From assembly GCA_020349885.1 (NCBI GenBank), contig CP070701.1:1825589-1869735 (forward strand): a DNA stretch of 44,147 nucleotides, read 5' to 3'. The translations under genes were made by a program, and so were the position numbers. The notes under the pieces are model-generated. The model did not search any database, was not told where the DNA came from, and saw only the letters and a program-made list of their open reading frames with translations. Within the stretch, counting starts at the first letter, position 1. Each line of letters begins with the position of its first letter. Shown here in pieces: positions 34,469 through 43,559 of the stretch. The stretch is from Acidobacteriota bacterium. Its GTDB lineage: Bacteria; Acidobacteriota; G020349885.

Positions 34469-35659
34469 TCAGACCGAAAAATCCCAGCCTTTTTTCTTGC
34501 TCGCCACGACCCGCATCCTTCGCTTCTTGAGGTGCTTGTAAAAAGGCTTCGGGGGCACGGCACGTTCCGGAGGAAAGACGCCCTTCACCGTAATCTCTCC
34601 GTTCGCAATCATCTGTGCGGCGATGGCGGGAGGCGAGCCGGTAGAAATATCCACGCCGATACCCCAGGACGGCATGCCGGTCGCGTGGCAATCCATGACC
34701 CAGGTCACTTTCTTCCCTCGCTCCGTGCCTTTTACGATGGCCCGCTCGACGTCATACTCCTTGGGCTTGCTGATGGCCTTGGGCGAAGGCTGGGACATGA
34801 TCACACGGTCCGTCACGTCGATCGGTGGAACCGCAACGCCGCCGGCCTGGATGGGAGTTTCGGAGCCGAGGCCCAAGTCGCGCAAAAACCGCACCCGGTC
34901 GAGAAACTCCTGGTCGAACGCGATCTTGAAGCTTACCTCTTTCACGCCCTTGTGTTTGAAGGAAAGAGGAAGCGTTGCAGTCTCCGAGTGGATGGTGAAC
35001 ATGGGGCTTTGCACGCCGACGGGTTTCGGGAAGCGGTGGGGCTTCAGGCCGGACATGGGTTCAATAAACTTGAACTTGCCCTTGGTAAAGATGGGCGTCT
35101 TGTAAGAGAACTCTTCCATGATCGTCCTGAAGGAGTAGGAGATCGGCAGAACCTGTTCGAAGTCGTAGCGCGTATGGTCCTCAGAGCCTGAGCGAATGTG
35201 GATTTCACGCACCCTGTCGAGACGGTCCGCGGCGTCGCGGGCAAGGATGTTGGTGATCCCGGGAGCGGCTCCCATGCACAAGACGGCCGTGAGCCCTTTG
35301 TCCTTGAACCGCTTGTTGAGCTTGAGCTGCTTGCGCGTGTAGTGGAAGAGCCCTCCCAAGTCGACGTAGTGGACGCGGGCCGCAAGCGCCGCCTCCATGA
35401 CGCCGAGGTTGTAGTGGTGAGTGACGCTGTTGATGACGACAGCGGCGCCTCGCAGGGCCTTGACGGTTGACGCCTTGTTCGTCACGTCAACGCCCACGGC
35501 CTTGACGCGCCGGGTCCGGTACGAATTCGCGAGCGCCTTCGCTTTGGCGCGATCGTAGTCTGCAATGATGACTTCGTCAGAGAGCGGGCAGGTCTCGGCC
35601 AGGTCTTTGACGACGATGCTTCCCATCGCTCCCGCGCCGCCGAGCACGACGTACTTCAT
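34469..35659 (-). CDS. Saccharopine dehydrogenase-family oxidoreductase, paralog 2
   Basis: A 396-residue protein colinear with the neighbour at 33083, with the same fold: MKYVVLGGAGAMGSIVVKDL at the N-terminus, APGITNILARDAADRLDRV near residues 125-143, and SFKIAFDQEFLDRVRFLRD further on. A clear GGAGGT ribosome binding site lies about 7 nt before ATG 35659. It follows the aldehyde dehydrogenase gene by 36 nt, so the two are co-transcribed. In the lysine saccharopine route, saccharopine dehydrogenase releases aminoadipate semialdehyde, which an aldehyde dehydrogenase then oxidises. That pairing would fit these genes but is not proven by the sequence. Confidence 0.87.
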   Translation of the reverse strand: MKYVVLGGAGAMGSIVVKDLAETCPLSDEVIIADYDRAKAKALANSYRTRRVKAVGVDVTNKASTVKALRGAAVVINSVTHHYNLGVMEAALAARVHYVDLGGLFHYTRKQLKLNKRFKDKGLTAVLCMGAAPGITNILARDAADRLDRVREIHIRSGSEDHTRYDFEQVLPISYSFRTIMEEFSYKTPIFTKGKFKFIEPMSGLKPHRFPKPVGVQSPMFTIHSETATLPLSFKHKGVKEVSFKIAFDQEFLDRVRFLRDLGLGSETPIQAGGVAVPPIDVTDRVIMSQPSPKAISKPKEYDVERAIVKGTERGKKVTWVMDCHATGMPSWGIGVDISTGSPPAIAAQMIANGEITVKGVFPPERAVPPKPFYKHLKKRRMRVVASKKKGWDFSV

Positions 35660-35695
35660 AAGCTACCTCCGATTCGTTTACGTTTGGTTGATTTC

Positions 35696-37177
35696 CTACT
35701 CGTCTTCCCTTTCCCTATAGGGAAACCAGAATGGCTTGCTCTCCATCACGTAATCAATGTGGACGTGTTTGGGCTCGCGGAAGGCATCGAGACCCTCGAT
35801 GCCCAGCTCGCGGCCGATTCCGCTCGCGCGCATCCCGCCGAAGGCACCGGCGTCGTTATCCGTAAGCGGGTCGTTGACCCAGAAACTTCCGGCCTTGATG
35901 TTTTCCATTGCCTTCATCATATACTCGAGGTTGTTCGTGAAGATGGTCGCGCCGAGGCCGTACTCGGAATCATTCGCCTTGCGGATGGCGTCGTCGGCGT
36001 CCTTCGCCACGATCACGGCAATCACGGGGCCGAAGATTTCTTCCGTGGTGGCCGCGCTCCCCTGGGGAACATCCACAAGGATAGCCGGCTCATAAAAGAA
36101 GCCCTTGAGACCGTCGGGTTGAACGCGCTTGCCCCCATGCACGAGCTTGGCTCCGTCTTTGACGGCCCGCGCGACCTGTTGTTCTATATCTTCCAACGCT
36201 TCCGCGGAGACCAGTGGGCCGATGTCGGTATCCGGCTTCATAGGGTCACCCACCCGCAGGCTCTTCACGTGCTTGATCATACGGTCGGTGAATTCCTTTG
36301 CAATCTTCTCGACAACATAGATGCGTTTCGAGGACGTGCAGACCTGACCCGCGTTCAAAAGCCTTGCATAGGTAGCACCGCGAACGGCGATGTCGATGTC
36401 CGCGTCCTCGAATACGATCAGCGGGTCAATGCCGCCCAGCTCCAGGTTGACCTCCTTCAACTGAGTGCCCGCCTCCGAAGCGATGCGCCGTCCGGCCTCG
36501 GTGGAACCGGTGAAGGCGATCAAATTCACGTCCGGGTGCCGGATAAGCTGTCCCCCGACCGTTCCCCCCGTTCCCGTGATGACGTTCATGACACCGGGAG
36601 GCAGGTCCTCGTAGGCTCGCGCCATTATAAGATTACTCGTAGGGTTGAGGTACGAGGGTTTGCAAACAACCGTGTTTCCCGCCGCGAGGGCCGGCGCCAC
36701 CTTCCATGCCATGAGAAGAAGAGGAAAATTAAACGGCACGATGGCGGCGACCACCCCGTAAGGCTCTTTGATGGTAAAGTTGACTTGGTGCCGGGACACG
36801 GGAGGAAAGGTATGGCCCCGTTCGGAGCGGCCCACTTCGGCGTAGTAGTCGAAGCATCCAGCCACATTTTCGATGCTCTCGACCGATTCGCAGAGCGGCT
36901 TTCCCGTCTCTTTGGTAATCGAGGTGGCAAGCTCCTCTTCCATGTCCCGGATGCGGCTGGCTACTTCATGCAGTTGTTGCGCCTTTTCCAGGCCGGGCGT
37001 CTTGTTCCAATCGATCTGAGCTTTCTTGGCCGCCGCGACCGCAGCGTTGACATCGGCCTCGTTACAGGCGGGAACGCGTCCCACAATCTCCAAGGTGGCG
37101 GGATTCTGAACGTCAATAATTTTCTTCGAAGATGAAGAAACCCACTCGCCGTTAATTAAGATGCGGCTTACTTCCAT
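35696..37177 (-). CDS. NAD(P)-dependent aldehyde dehydrogenase (semialdehyde type)
   Basis: A 493-residue aldehyde dehydrogenase of the succinate-semialdehyde/lactaldehyde type. The catalytic Cys is Cys280 in NAGQVCTSS, the general base Glu246 is in NLELGG, and the oxyanion Asn150 is in FNFP. The cofactor loop FTGSTEAGR (222-230) and EIFGPV near the C-terminus complete the set. The residue after LELGG is Ile instead of the common Lys. The frame is open for 62 more codons upstream, but ATG 37177 has GGAGG 6 nt upstream and matches the family start (MEVSRILINGEW). It is upstream of two saccharopine-dehydrogenase-like genes, 36 nt from the first. A semialdehyde from an amino acid is the likely substrate. 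Confidence 0.93.
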   Translation of the reverse strand: MEVSRILINGEWVSSSSKKIIDVQNPATLEIVGRVPACNEADVNAAVAAAKKAQIDWNKTPGLEKAQQLHEVASRIRDMEEELATSITKETGKPLCESVESIENVAGCFDYYAEVGRSERGHTFPPVSRHQVNFTIKEPYGVVAAIVPFNFPLLLMAWKVAPALAAGNTVVCKPSYLNPTSNLIMARAYEDLPPGVMNVITGTGGTVGGQLIRHPDVNLIAFTGSTEAGRRIASEAGTQLKEVNLELGGIDPLIVFEDADIDIAVRGATYARLLNAGQVCTSSKRIYVVEKIAKEFTDRMIKHVKSLRVGDPMKPDTDIGPLVSAEALEDIEQQVARAVKDGAKLVHGGKRVQPDGLKGFFYEPAILVDVPQGSAATTEEIFGPVIAVIVAKDADDAIRKANDSEYGLGATIFTNNLEYMMKAMENIKAGSFWVNDPLTDNDAGAFGGMRASGIGRELGIEGLDAFREPKHVHIDYVMESKPFWFPYREREDE

Positions 37178-37334
37178 AGCTGCCTCCATTCGTTTGTCGT
37201 TTTTTCTTGGCAAAAGCGTAGAGGTGGAGTTTAGCAGAAAAAACTCTTTTGAGTCAAGACACAACATCTGATCTTTATGCCCCTCCTGATAGAAACCGGG
37301 ATGGCTTTCGGCTGCCCGGCTCCCCTGCGCGCTT

Positions 37335-37363
37335 TTGGCCTTCCCGAAAAAACGTGGTATCAT
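37335..37363 (+). promoter_or_regulatory. Promoter of the efp-accB-accC cluster
   Basis: TTGGCC (37335-37340), a 17-nt spacer and TATCAT (37358-37363). The leader is about 25 nt, with GGGGGGAG about 15 nt before ATG 37394. Confidence 0.55.
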
Positions 37364-37393
37364 AGCGGGTTGGGGGGGAGCGGAAAATCATCT

Positions 37394-37966
37394 ATGGACG
37401 TAATCTCGGGTAACGACATACGCGTCGGAGTGAAGGTCGTGCTAGATGGGGCGCCTTTCGAGGTGCTCTCCTCCCAGCACGTCAAGATCGCCAACCGACG
37501 GGCGGTCATTCAGACCAAGGTCCGAAACCTTCTTACGCAGCGGGTACTCGACAGGACCTTTCATTCCGGCGACAAGCTCGAGGTGGCCGACATCATGACG
37601 CGCAAGATGCAGTTTCTTTACCGCAAGGGCGACGAGTTCGTGTTCATGGACGCGCAGACGTATGAGCAGACTTCGTTTGACGGCGAGCAGTTGGGCAGCG
37701 CGGTGGACTTTCTCAAGGAAAACACGGAGGTCGACGCCCTCTACTACGAAGGGCGTCCCGTGAGCGTGGCGCTTCCGTTGTTCATGGAGCTCGAGGTGAC
37801 GCGCACCGAGCCGGGGGTACGCGGCGACACCGCGACAAACGTCACGAAGGCCGCGACGCTCGAGACGGGCGCGACCGTAAAGATTCCCCTCTTCATCAAC
37901 CAAGGCGACGTTATCAAGATCGACACCCGGACGGGCGAGTATCTTGAACGCGTCGGAATCGCCTGA
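37394..37966 (+). CDS. efp: Elongation factor P with atypical loop
   Basis: A 190-residue EF-P, which binds stalled ribosomes between the P and E sites and promotes proline-proline bond formation. The three beta-barrel domains are complete, and DTRTGEYLERV near the C-terminus is the family signature. The exposed loop of domain I, which in Escherichia coli is PGKG with the modified Lys34, reads VKIANRRAV here. By alignment position 34 is Asn, with Arg35/Arg36 beside it. The start is ATG 37394; an upstream in-frame extension to 37277 is rejected because it covers the promoter and lacks homology. It lies 18 nt upstream of accB, as in many bacteria. Confidence 0.93.
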   Translation: MDVISGNDIRVGVKVVLDGAPFEVLSSQHVKIANRRAVIQTKVRNLLTQRVLDRTFHSGDKLEVADIMTRKMQFLYRKGDEFVFMDAQTYEQTSFDGEQLGSAVDFLKENTEVDALYYEGRPVSVALPLFMELEVTRTEPGVRGDTATNVTKAATLETGATVKIPLFINQGDVIKIDTRTGEYLERVGIA

Positions 37967-37984
37967 CCGCAGACAAGAGAGCCG

Positions 37985-38434
37985 ATGGACGCCAAGGAAA
38001 TCCAAGAGCTTGTTTCGTGGCTCATCGAGCGTGACATTTCCGACTTCGAAATGAACAAAAACGGGATGCACCTCAGGGTGCGCCGGCGCGGCGCGGGTGA
38101 GCCTCCCGAGGTCATTTCCGGCCCGAGCGAAGAAGCCCCTGCGCCGCCTTCCACGTCCGCCCCCAAACCGCCGGCGGGGGCCGAGGATGCAAACCTCGCC
38201 AAAGTGACCTCCCCCCTCGTGGGAACCTTCTACCGCCGTCCCAATCCCAAGGCGGAGGCCTTCGTCGAGGTGGGAAGCCGCGTCGAAAAAGGGCAGACGC
38301 TTTGCGTCGTGGAGGCCATGAAGGTGATGAACGAAATCTCCGCGTCCCACGCCGGCGAGGTGACGGCCATCCACGTCAAGGACGGCGAGCCAGTCGAGTT
38401 TGGAGAAGTGCTCTTCAGCATCAAGACGGCGTAG
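37985..38434 (+). CDS. accB: Biotin carboxyl carrier protein of acetyl-CoA carboxylase
   Basis: A 149-residue AccB. The biotinyl domain (about 72-149) has EAMKVMNE with the biotin-accepting Lys113. The N-terminal part (MDAKEIQELVSWLIERDISD) and the Pro/Ala-rich linker (about 38-66) are typical. AccB carries carboxybiotin between biotin carboxylase (AccC) and carboxyltransferase (AccAD, not in the window) to make malonyl-CoA for fatty acids. AGAGAG lies before ATG 37985. Together with efp and accC it forms one transcription unit. Confidence 0.96.
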   Translation: MDAKEIQELVSWLIERDISDFEMNKNGMHLRVRRRGAGEPPEVISGPSEEAPAPPSTSAPKPPAGAEDANLAKVTSPLVGTFYRRPNPKAEAFVEVGSRVEKGQTLCVVEAMKVMNEISASHAGEVTAIHVKDGEPVEFGEVLFSIKTA

Positions 38435-38455
38435 CCCATAGCCCGAGCCGATTCC

Positions 38456-39847
38456 ATGTTCAAGAAAATCCTAGTGGCCAATCGCGGCGAAATCGCGCTG
38501 CGAGTCCTCTGGGCCTGCAAGGAGCTCGGCATCCGGACGGTCGCCGTTCGCTCCGAGGCCGACCGCGACTCCCTGCACTCGAGCTTCGCGGACGAGAACA
38601 TCTGCATCGGGCCGGCCCCGAGCGCGTCGAGCTATCTTAACATCACGTCCATCCTGTCGGCCGCCGAAGTTTCGGGGGCCGAGGCGATACACCCCGGCTA
38701 CGGCTTCCTGTCCGAGAACGCCCGCTTCGCAGAAATTTGCTCCGACTGCGGCGTAAAATTCATCGGCCCGACGCCCGAGCTCATACGCCTGATGGGCGAC
38801 AAGGCCGCGGCGCGTGAGCAGGTTAAAAAGCTGGGTATCCCCGTCATTCCGGGAAGCGACGGCCCCGTTAAAACCCACAAGAAGGCGCGCAGCCTCGCGA
38901 GCAACCTGGGTTACCCCGTGATTTTGAAGGCCGTAGCCGGAGGCGGCGGCCGGGGCATGCGCGTCGTGCGCGAGGCCGCGGAAATGGAAAACGCCTTCAG
39001 CGTGGCCGCTTCGGAGGCGAAGGCGGCCTTCGACGACGGGCGCATCTACCTGGAAAAGTATTTCGATGCGCCGCGCCACATCGAGGTGCAGATACTTTCC
39101 GATTCCCACGGTACTGTGGTTCAGCTCGGTGAGCGCGAGTGCTCGATTCAGAGAAAACACCAGAAGCTCGTCGAGGAGGCGCCTTCGCCCGCGGTGGACG
39201 ACCGGCTTCGCGAGGAGCTCGGCGAGCGCGCCATTGCGATCGCGCGCGCAGTGGGCTACGAAAACGCCGGCACGGTCGAGTTCCTCCTCGATGAGGATGG
39301 CTCGTTCTACTTCATGGAGATGAACACGCGCATCCAGGTGGAGCATCCCGTGACGGAGTTCATTACGGGCATGGACCTTATCAAAGAGCAAATCCGCATC
39401 GCGGCGGGCGAGCCGATGTCTCCTTTTCCCCAGCCGTTCTCGCCGTACGGCCATGCGATCGAGTGCCGCATCAACGCCGAGCACCCGGAAACCTTCACGC
39501 CCTCGCCCGGTACTATCAGCGTCTTTCATCCGCCGGGTGGCCCGGGCGTGCGCGTGGACACCGCCGCTTACGCCTCGTGTGTCGTTTCGTCCTACTACGA
39601 TTCGATGATTGCCAAGCTCATCACCCACGGCCGCGACCGCGAGGAGGCGGTCCAGCGGATGCGCCGCTCGCTCGAGGTCTTCGTCATCGAGGGCATCGAG
39701 ACGAACATCCCGCTCCACCAGCGCATTGTGGACGACGCGGAGTTCCAGAAAGGCAACCTCTCAACGTGTTTCCTGGAAAGACAGCTGGCTGGCTTGTCCA
39801 CCAAGGCTGGGAAAGAACCGGGCGAAGAAACGGCGGCAAGCGCGTAG
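38456..39847 (+). CDS. accC: Biotin carboxylase subunit of acetyl-CoA carboxylase
   Basis: A 463-residue AccC, an ATP-grasp enzyme that carboxylates biotin on AccB using bicarbonate. [20 protein letters not shown] starts the N-terminal domain. [12 protein letters not shown] (about 161-172) is the flexible ATP lid, and [15 protein letters not shown] (about 285-299) holds the metal ligands and catalytic Arg. The C-terminus is slightly longer than that of E. coli AccC (449). It is 21 nt downstream of accB. No carboxyltransferase genes follow; the next gene has its own promoter. Confidence 0.97.
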   Translation: MFKKILVANRGEIALRVLWACKELGIRTVAVRSEADRDSLHSSFADENICIGPAPSASSYLNITSILSAAEVSGAEAIHPGYGFLSENARFAEICSDCGVKFIGPTPELIRLMGDKAAAREQVKKLGIPVIPGSDGPVKTHKKARSLASNLGYPVILKAVAGGGGRGMRVVREAAEMENAFSVAASEAKAAFDDGRIYLEKYFDAPRHIEVQILSDSHGTVVQLGERECSIQRKHQKLVEEAPSPAVDDRLREELGERAIAIARAVGYENAGTVEFLLDEDGSFYFMEMNTRIQVEHPVTEFITGMDLIKEQIRIAAGEPMSPFPQPFSPYGHAIECRINAEHPETFTPSPGTISVFHPPGGPGVRVDTAAYASCVVSSYYDSMIAKLITHGRDREEAVQRMRRSLEVFVIEGIETNIPLHQRIVDDAEFQKGNLSTCFLERQLAGLSTKAGKEPGEETAASA

Positions 39848-39864
39848 CGGTTCCCCGCGCCGCG

Positions 39865-39892
39865 TTGAACCACCTTTTTTTTCTGCTATCCT
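39865..39892 (+). promoter_or_regulatory. Promoter of the Ser/Thr kinase gene
   Basis: TTGAAC (39865-39870), a 16-nt spacer and TATCCT (39887-39892). ATG 39899 lies 6 nt after the -10 box with no Shine-Dalgarno site, so the transcript should start at the AUG itself. Confidence 0.55.
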
Positions 39893-39898
39893 TTTCCC

Positions 39899-41311
39899 AT
39901 GGGCTTTGAGGGAAAGAAGTTCGGGCGTTACAAGGTGATGCGTCTCCTTGGTGAAGGCGCGATGGGCGGCGTTTTCGAGGCACGCGACCCGGTGATCGGG
40001 CGCACCGTGGCCCTTAAGGTCATCCGGCCGGAGCTGCTTGCATCGGAGGAGCACCGCGCTCGTTTCTTCCGCGAGGCCCAAGCCGCTGGTAAGCTTTCGC
40101 ATCCGCACATCGTCACCCTCTACGACATGGGAAAGGACACCGCAACGGGTGCGAACTTCCTTTCGATGGAGCACCTCCCCGGCGGGAGCCTGCGGGACAG
40201 GATGAAGAAAGGAAAGCCCATGCCCGCCGAGGAGGCCGCCTCCTATGCCGCATCGCTTCTCGAGGCGTTGGAGCACGCCCACGAGCATGGGATCGTCCAC
40301 CGCGACGTGAAGCCCGAAAATCTGCTCTTTTCCTCGAAGGGGACGCTCAAGCTTGCCGACTTCGGTATCGCGCGCCCCGAGGCGTCGCACCTTACGCAGA
40401 CGGGAGAAATCCTCGGCACGCCCTACTACATGGCGCCGGAGCAGATTCTCGGAAAGCCCACGGACGGCCGCGCCGACCTGTTTGCCGCGGGGGTCATTCT
40501 GTACGAGATGCTTTCGGGCCGGAAGCCTTTCGAGGGAGAAAACATTCCCTCCATCGCGCACGCGATCTGCTACGACGAGCCCCCGCCGCTTCATGCGACC
40601 GCACCGGATGTTCCGGAAGCGCTGTCCAGCACTGTGACGCGCCTTCTGGAAAAGAATCCCAAGAAGCGGTTTGCAAAGGCTTCCAAGGCCCGCCAAGCCC
40701 TCCTGGCAAGCCCGTCTTCCAAGAAACCTTCCCGGAAACCATCGAAGCGTAAAGCCCAAGCAGGTGTCGTGAAGCGCCGCCTCCTGCGCATGCTTCCATG
40801 GGGGGCCGCCTTGCTCGCGGGGCTTGCCCTTTTCGGCGCTGCCGGCTACCTCACGTGGAAGGGAGCACAGAAGGTTGTCCAAGCCGTTTCCTCGACCGAC
40901 GAAGGAATGGCGTCCCGGGCCGAAGAAGCGCCGCCGGCGAAGAAGCCTCTCGCGGAGAAAAAGAAGTCCGCGGCGGACGGATGGTTTTCCCTGGGCGTGG
41001 GCAAAAGCGAGACCGTGCGCTTCGAGCTCGTGCATTACTTGAGCGATGGAGAGCTGGCGCTGTATATCGACGGTGATCTCGTCTTCCGCAAGTCCTTCGA
41101 GGGCTCCAAGAAATTCGGCGTTCCGCAGCGCTCCGTGGTGGCCGAAGATTTCAAAGTCAAGCCCGGAAAACACAGCATCCGCGTACGCATCGAGGGCGGG
41201 AAAAGATACAGCGAAACCACGATGGAAACGGAGGTTCGAAAGAACGAGACGCGAACGCTTCGCGCGTATCTCTCGCGCCTGAAATTCGAACTCACCCTCT
41301 ACTGGGAATAG
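39899..41311 (+). CDS. Transmembrane Ser/Thr protein kinase (Hanks type)
   Basis: A 470-residue kinase of the PknB class. The kinase domain (residues 9-262) is complete: the glycine loop GEGAMGGVFEA, Lys40 in ALKV, HRDVKPEN with catalytic Asp136, DFG with Asp154, and MAPEQ near 178-182. A basic juxtamembrane stretch (273-298) leads to one transmembrane segment (about 299-320). The C-terminal 150 residues lie outside the membrane by this topology: first a Lys/Ala/Glu-rich linker, then a compact beta-rich domain (about 365-470, FELVHYLSDGELALYIDGDL). I do not recognise that domain as PASTA or another known sensor. Targets are unknown. The gene is probably transcribed without a leader and is convergent with the EF-G-like gene. 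Confidence 0.93.
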   Translation: MGFEGKKFGRYKVMRLLGEGAMGGVFEARDPVIGRTVALKVIRPELLASEEHRARFFREAQAAGKLSHPHIVTLYDMGKDTATGANFLSMEHLPGGSLRDRMKKGKPMPAEEAASYAASLLEALEHAHEHGIVHRDVKPENLLFSSKGTLKLADFGIARPEASHLTQTGEILGTPYYMAPEQILGKPTDGRADLFAAGVILYEMLSGRKPFEGENIPSIAHAICYDEPPPLHATAPDVPEALSSTVTRLLEKNPKKRFAKASKARQALLASPSSKKPSRKPSKRKAQAGVVKRRLLRMLPWGAALLAGLALFGAAGYLTWKGAQKVVQAVSSTDEGMASRAEEAPPAKKPLAEKKKSAADGWFSLGVGKSETVRFELVHYLSDGELALYIDGDLVFRKSFEGSKKFGVPQRSVVAEDFKVKPGKHSIRVRIEGGKRYSETTMETEVRKNETRTLRAYLSRLKFELTLYWE

Positions 41312-41333
41312 CGGACGGCCGCGCCGGACCCTG

Positions 41334-43421
41334 CTACTCTTCCTCCTCCTTCTTCTTCTCGCCCTTTTTCGCCTGCTCGATAATCTTCTCGGCGACGTTC
41401 CCCGGCACTTCCTCGTAGTGTGAGAACTCCATGCTGAAAAGGCCGCGGTCGCCCGTGATACTCTTCAGGGCCCCGGCGTAGTTGAGTATCTCGTTCATGG
41501 GCACCTGAGCACGGATGCTCTGACTCGTCCCGCGGGAGTCCATCCCCTGCACGCGCCCGCGGCGGCCGTTCAAATCTCCCATGACGTCGCCCACCGATTC
41601 CTCGGGCACCGTAATCTCGATGTTCATGATGGGCTCAAGGAGCACTGCGCTCGCCTTTTCCATCGCCGCTTTCCATGCCTTCGCACCGGCGATTTTAAAG
41701 GCTATCTCCGAGGAATCGACCTCGTGGAACTGCCCGTCGAACAGGACCACGCGGAAGTCCTTCACGGGATAGCCCGCGAGGAAGCCTTTCCGAGCGGCCT
41801 CCTCGACGCCCTTCTGGACGGCGGGGCGGAAATTCTGGGGGATGGAGCCCCCGAAAATCTTGTCCTCGAACTCGAAGCCCGTGCCGCGCGGCAGGGGCTC
41901 GAGCCGAATCTCGCACTGGGCGAACTGGCCGCGCCCGCCGGTCTGCTTCTTGTGGCGGTACTTGGCCTCGCTCTTGCGCTTGATGGTTTCCTGGTAGGGC
42001 ACTTTCGGCGGGTGGAGAATGATTTCGAGGTTGGCGAGGCGCTTCATCATGGAGATGGCCACCTCGATGTGCTGCTGGCCCGTGCCGGCGAGCAGGAGAT
42101 CGTTCGTCTGGGGATCGCGCTGCACGCGGAGGGTCGGGTCGGCCTCGGCGAGGCGCTTGAGCGTCGTGGAGAGCTTGCCTTCGTCGGCGCGGCTTTTGGG
42201 CTCGACGGCAAACGCAAGGATGGGCTCGGGAAAAACCACGGAATCATACGCGACGGGAAAGGCCGGGTCGGCCAAGGTGTCGCCCGTGCCCACCGTCTTC
42301 AGCTTGGCGACGGCCGCGATGTCACCCGTCTGCACCTCGGGAATGGCGAAATGCTCCTTGCCCTGCATCAAAAAGAGCGCCCCCAGCCTCTCCCGTTCTT
42401 CCTTCAGGGTATTGAGCGCCTGCGCGTCGGCCTGGGCCTTGCCCGAATAGACGCGGAAAAGGTTGATCTTGCCCGCGTACGGGTCGGCAATGGTCTTGAA
42501 GACGAACGCCGAGAAGGGGTCGGAGGGCGAAACCTCGGTTTCTTTCCCGTCTCGTTTGGCCCTGACCTTTCCCCTTCCGAGCGGAGAGGGGCTGAGTTGC
42601 ACGAGGCAGTCCAGAATCTTGGCCGAGCCGATGTTGCGCACCGCGGAGGCGCAGAGGACGGGGAAAATCTGCCGCGCGGCGAACTCCTTCTTGAGCCCGG
42701 TCAAAATTTCCTCCTTGCTCAGATCGCCCGTGTCGAGGTATTTTTCCATCAGGGCGTCGTCGAGCTCGGCTATTTTCTCGACGAGCTCCTTGCGCTTTTC
42801 CTCGAACACGGCCTTCCCGTCCTCCGGGATGCCGCCGGCCTTGGCCTTGCCCGTCTCGCCCTTGGGGTACTCCAACGCCTTGCCCTCAAGCAGATCGATG
42901 TAGCCGCGAAAGGCCTCGCCCTCTCCCAGGGGCTGCACGAGCGGCACGACGTTTTTACCGAATGCCTTTTGAAGGCTCTCGATCGTCATGGAGAAGCCGG
43001 CGCGGTCGCGGTCGAGGAGGTTGACGACAAAAAGAACCGGAAGCTCGAACTGCACGGCCCAGTCCCAGAGGCACTCGGTCTGGACTTGCACGCCGTCCAC
43101 GCCGGAGATTACCATCAGGCAGCTGTCGGCGACGCGCATGGCGGCCCTGGCGTCGGGGATGAAATTCGAATAGCCCGGCGTGTCGAGGATGTTTACTTTC
43201 GTGTCCTGCCACTCCCCGTAGGCGACGGCGGACGAGAGCGTGATGCCGCGCTCCTTCTCTTCCTCGCCGTAGTCGGTGACGGTGTTCTTCTGGGTGATTT
43301 TCCCAAGGTGCGCCACGGCGCCGGCGCGGTAGAGGAGCGCCGAGACGAGCGACGTTTTTCCCGAATCGCCGTGACCGACGACCGCCACGTTGCGAATACT
43401 TTCCGTTTCGTAGATTTTCAT
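41334..43421 (-). CDS. EF-G-like translational GTPase (EF-G2 type)
   Basis: A 695-residue GTPase with the five-domain EF-G architecture. The P-loop is GHGDSGKT (16-23), and switch I ends with the RGIT element at 58-61. Switch II reads DTPGYSNF (80-87), with Tyr instead of the catalytic His of canonical EF-G. The base-specificity motif is NLLD (134-137) instead of NKxD. These changes match the EF-G2/FusA2-like paralog group rather than the essential EF-G. The C-terminal domains (MNIEITVPEESVGDVMGDLN, GRRGRVQGMD) are normal. No Shine-Dalgarno site is near ATG 43421; TAATGA lies about 18 nt upstream. Role unknown: possibly stress or ribosome recycling. It is convergent with the kinase, and no ribosomal-protein operon is nearby. 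Confidence 0.88.
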   Translation of the reverse strand: MKIYETESIRNVAVVGHGDSGKTSLVSALLYRAGAVAHLGKITQKNTVTDYGEEEKERGITLSSAVAYGEWQDTKVNILDTPGYSNFIPDARAAMRVADSCLMVISGVDGVQVQTECLWDWAVQFELPVLFVVNLLDRDRAGFSMTIESLQKAFGKNVVPLVQPLGEGEAFRGYIDLLEGKALEYPKGETGKAKAGGIPEDGKAVFEEKRKELVEKIAELDDALMEKYLDTGDLSKEEILTGLKKEFAARQIFPVLCASAVRNIGSAKILDCLVQLSPSPLGRGKVRAKRDGKETEVSPSDPFSAFVFKTIADPYAGKINLFRVYSGKAQADAQALNTLKEERERLGALFLMQGKEHFAIPEVQTGDIAAVAKLKTVGTGDTLADPAFPVAYDSVVFPEPILAFAVEPKSRADEGKLSTTLKRLAEADPTLRVQRDPQTNDLLLAGTGQQHIEVAISMMKRLANLEIILHPPKVPYQETIKRKSEAKYRHKKQTGGRGQFAQCEIRLEPLPRGTGFEFEDKIFGGSIPQNFRPAVQKGVEEAARKGFLAGYPVKDFRVVLFDGQFHEVDSSEIAFKIAGAKAWKAAMEKASAVLLEPIMNIEITVPEESVGDVMGDLNGRRGRVQGMDSRGTSQSIRAQVPMNEILNYAGALKSITGDRGLFSMEFSHYEEVPGNVAEKIIEQAKKGEKKKEEEE

Positions 43422-43559
43422 GGAGCGGTTCTTTGCCTCATTAGGACTGGAAATTTCGATTCAACTGGATTAATCGTGCGTAAACCCGCCGCCCAGTATA
43501 CCCGATGCGCGGGAAAGAGGGAAGCCTTCGCCGTCTGAAATCTTGTCTTCCGGCGGAGC

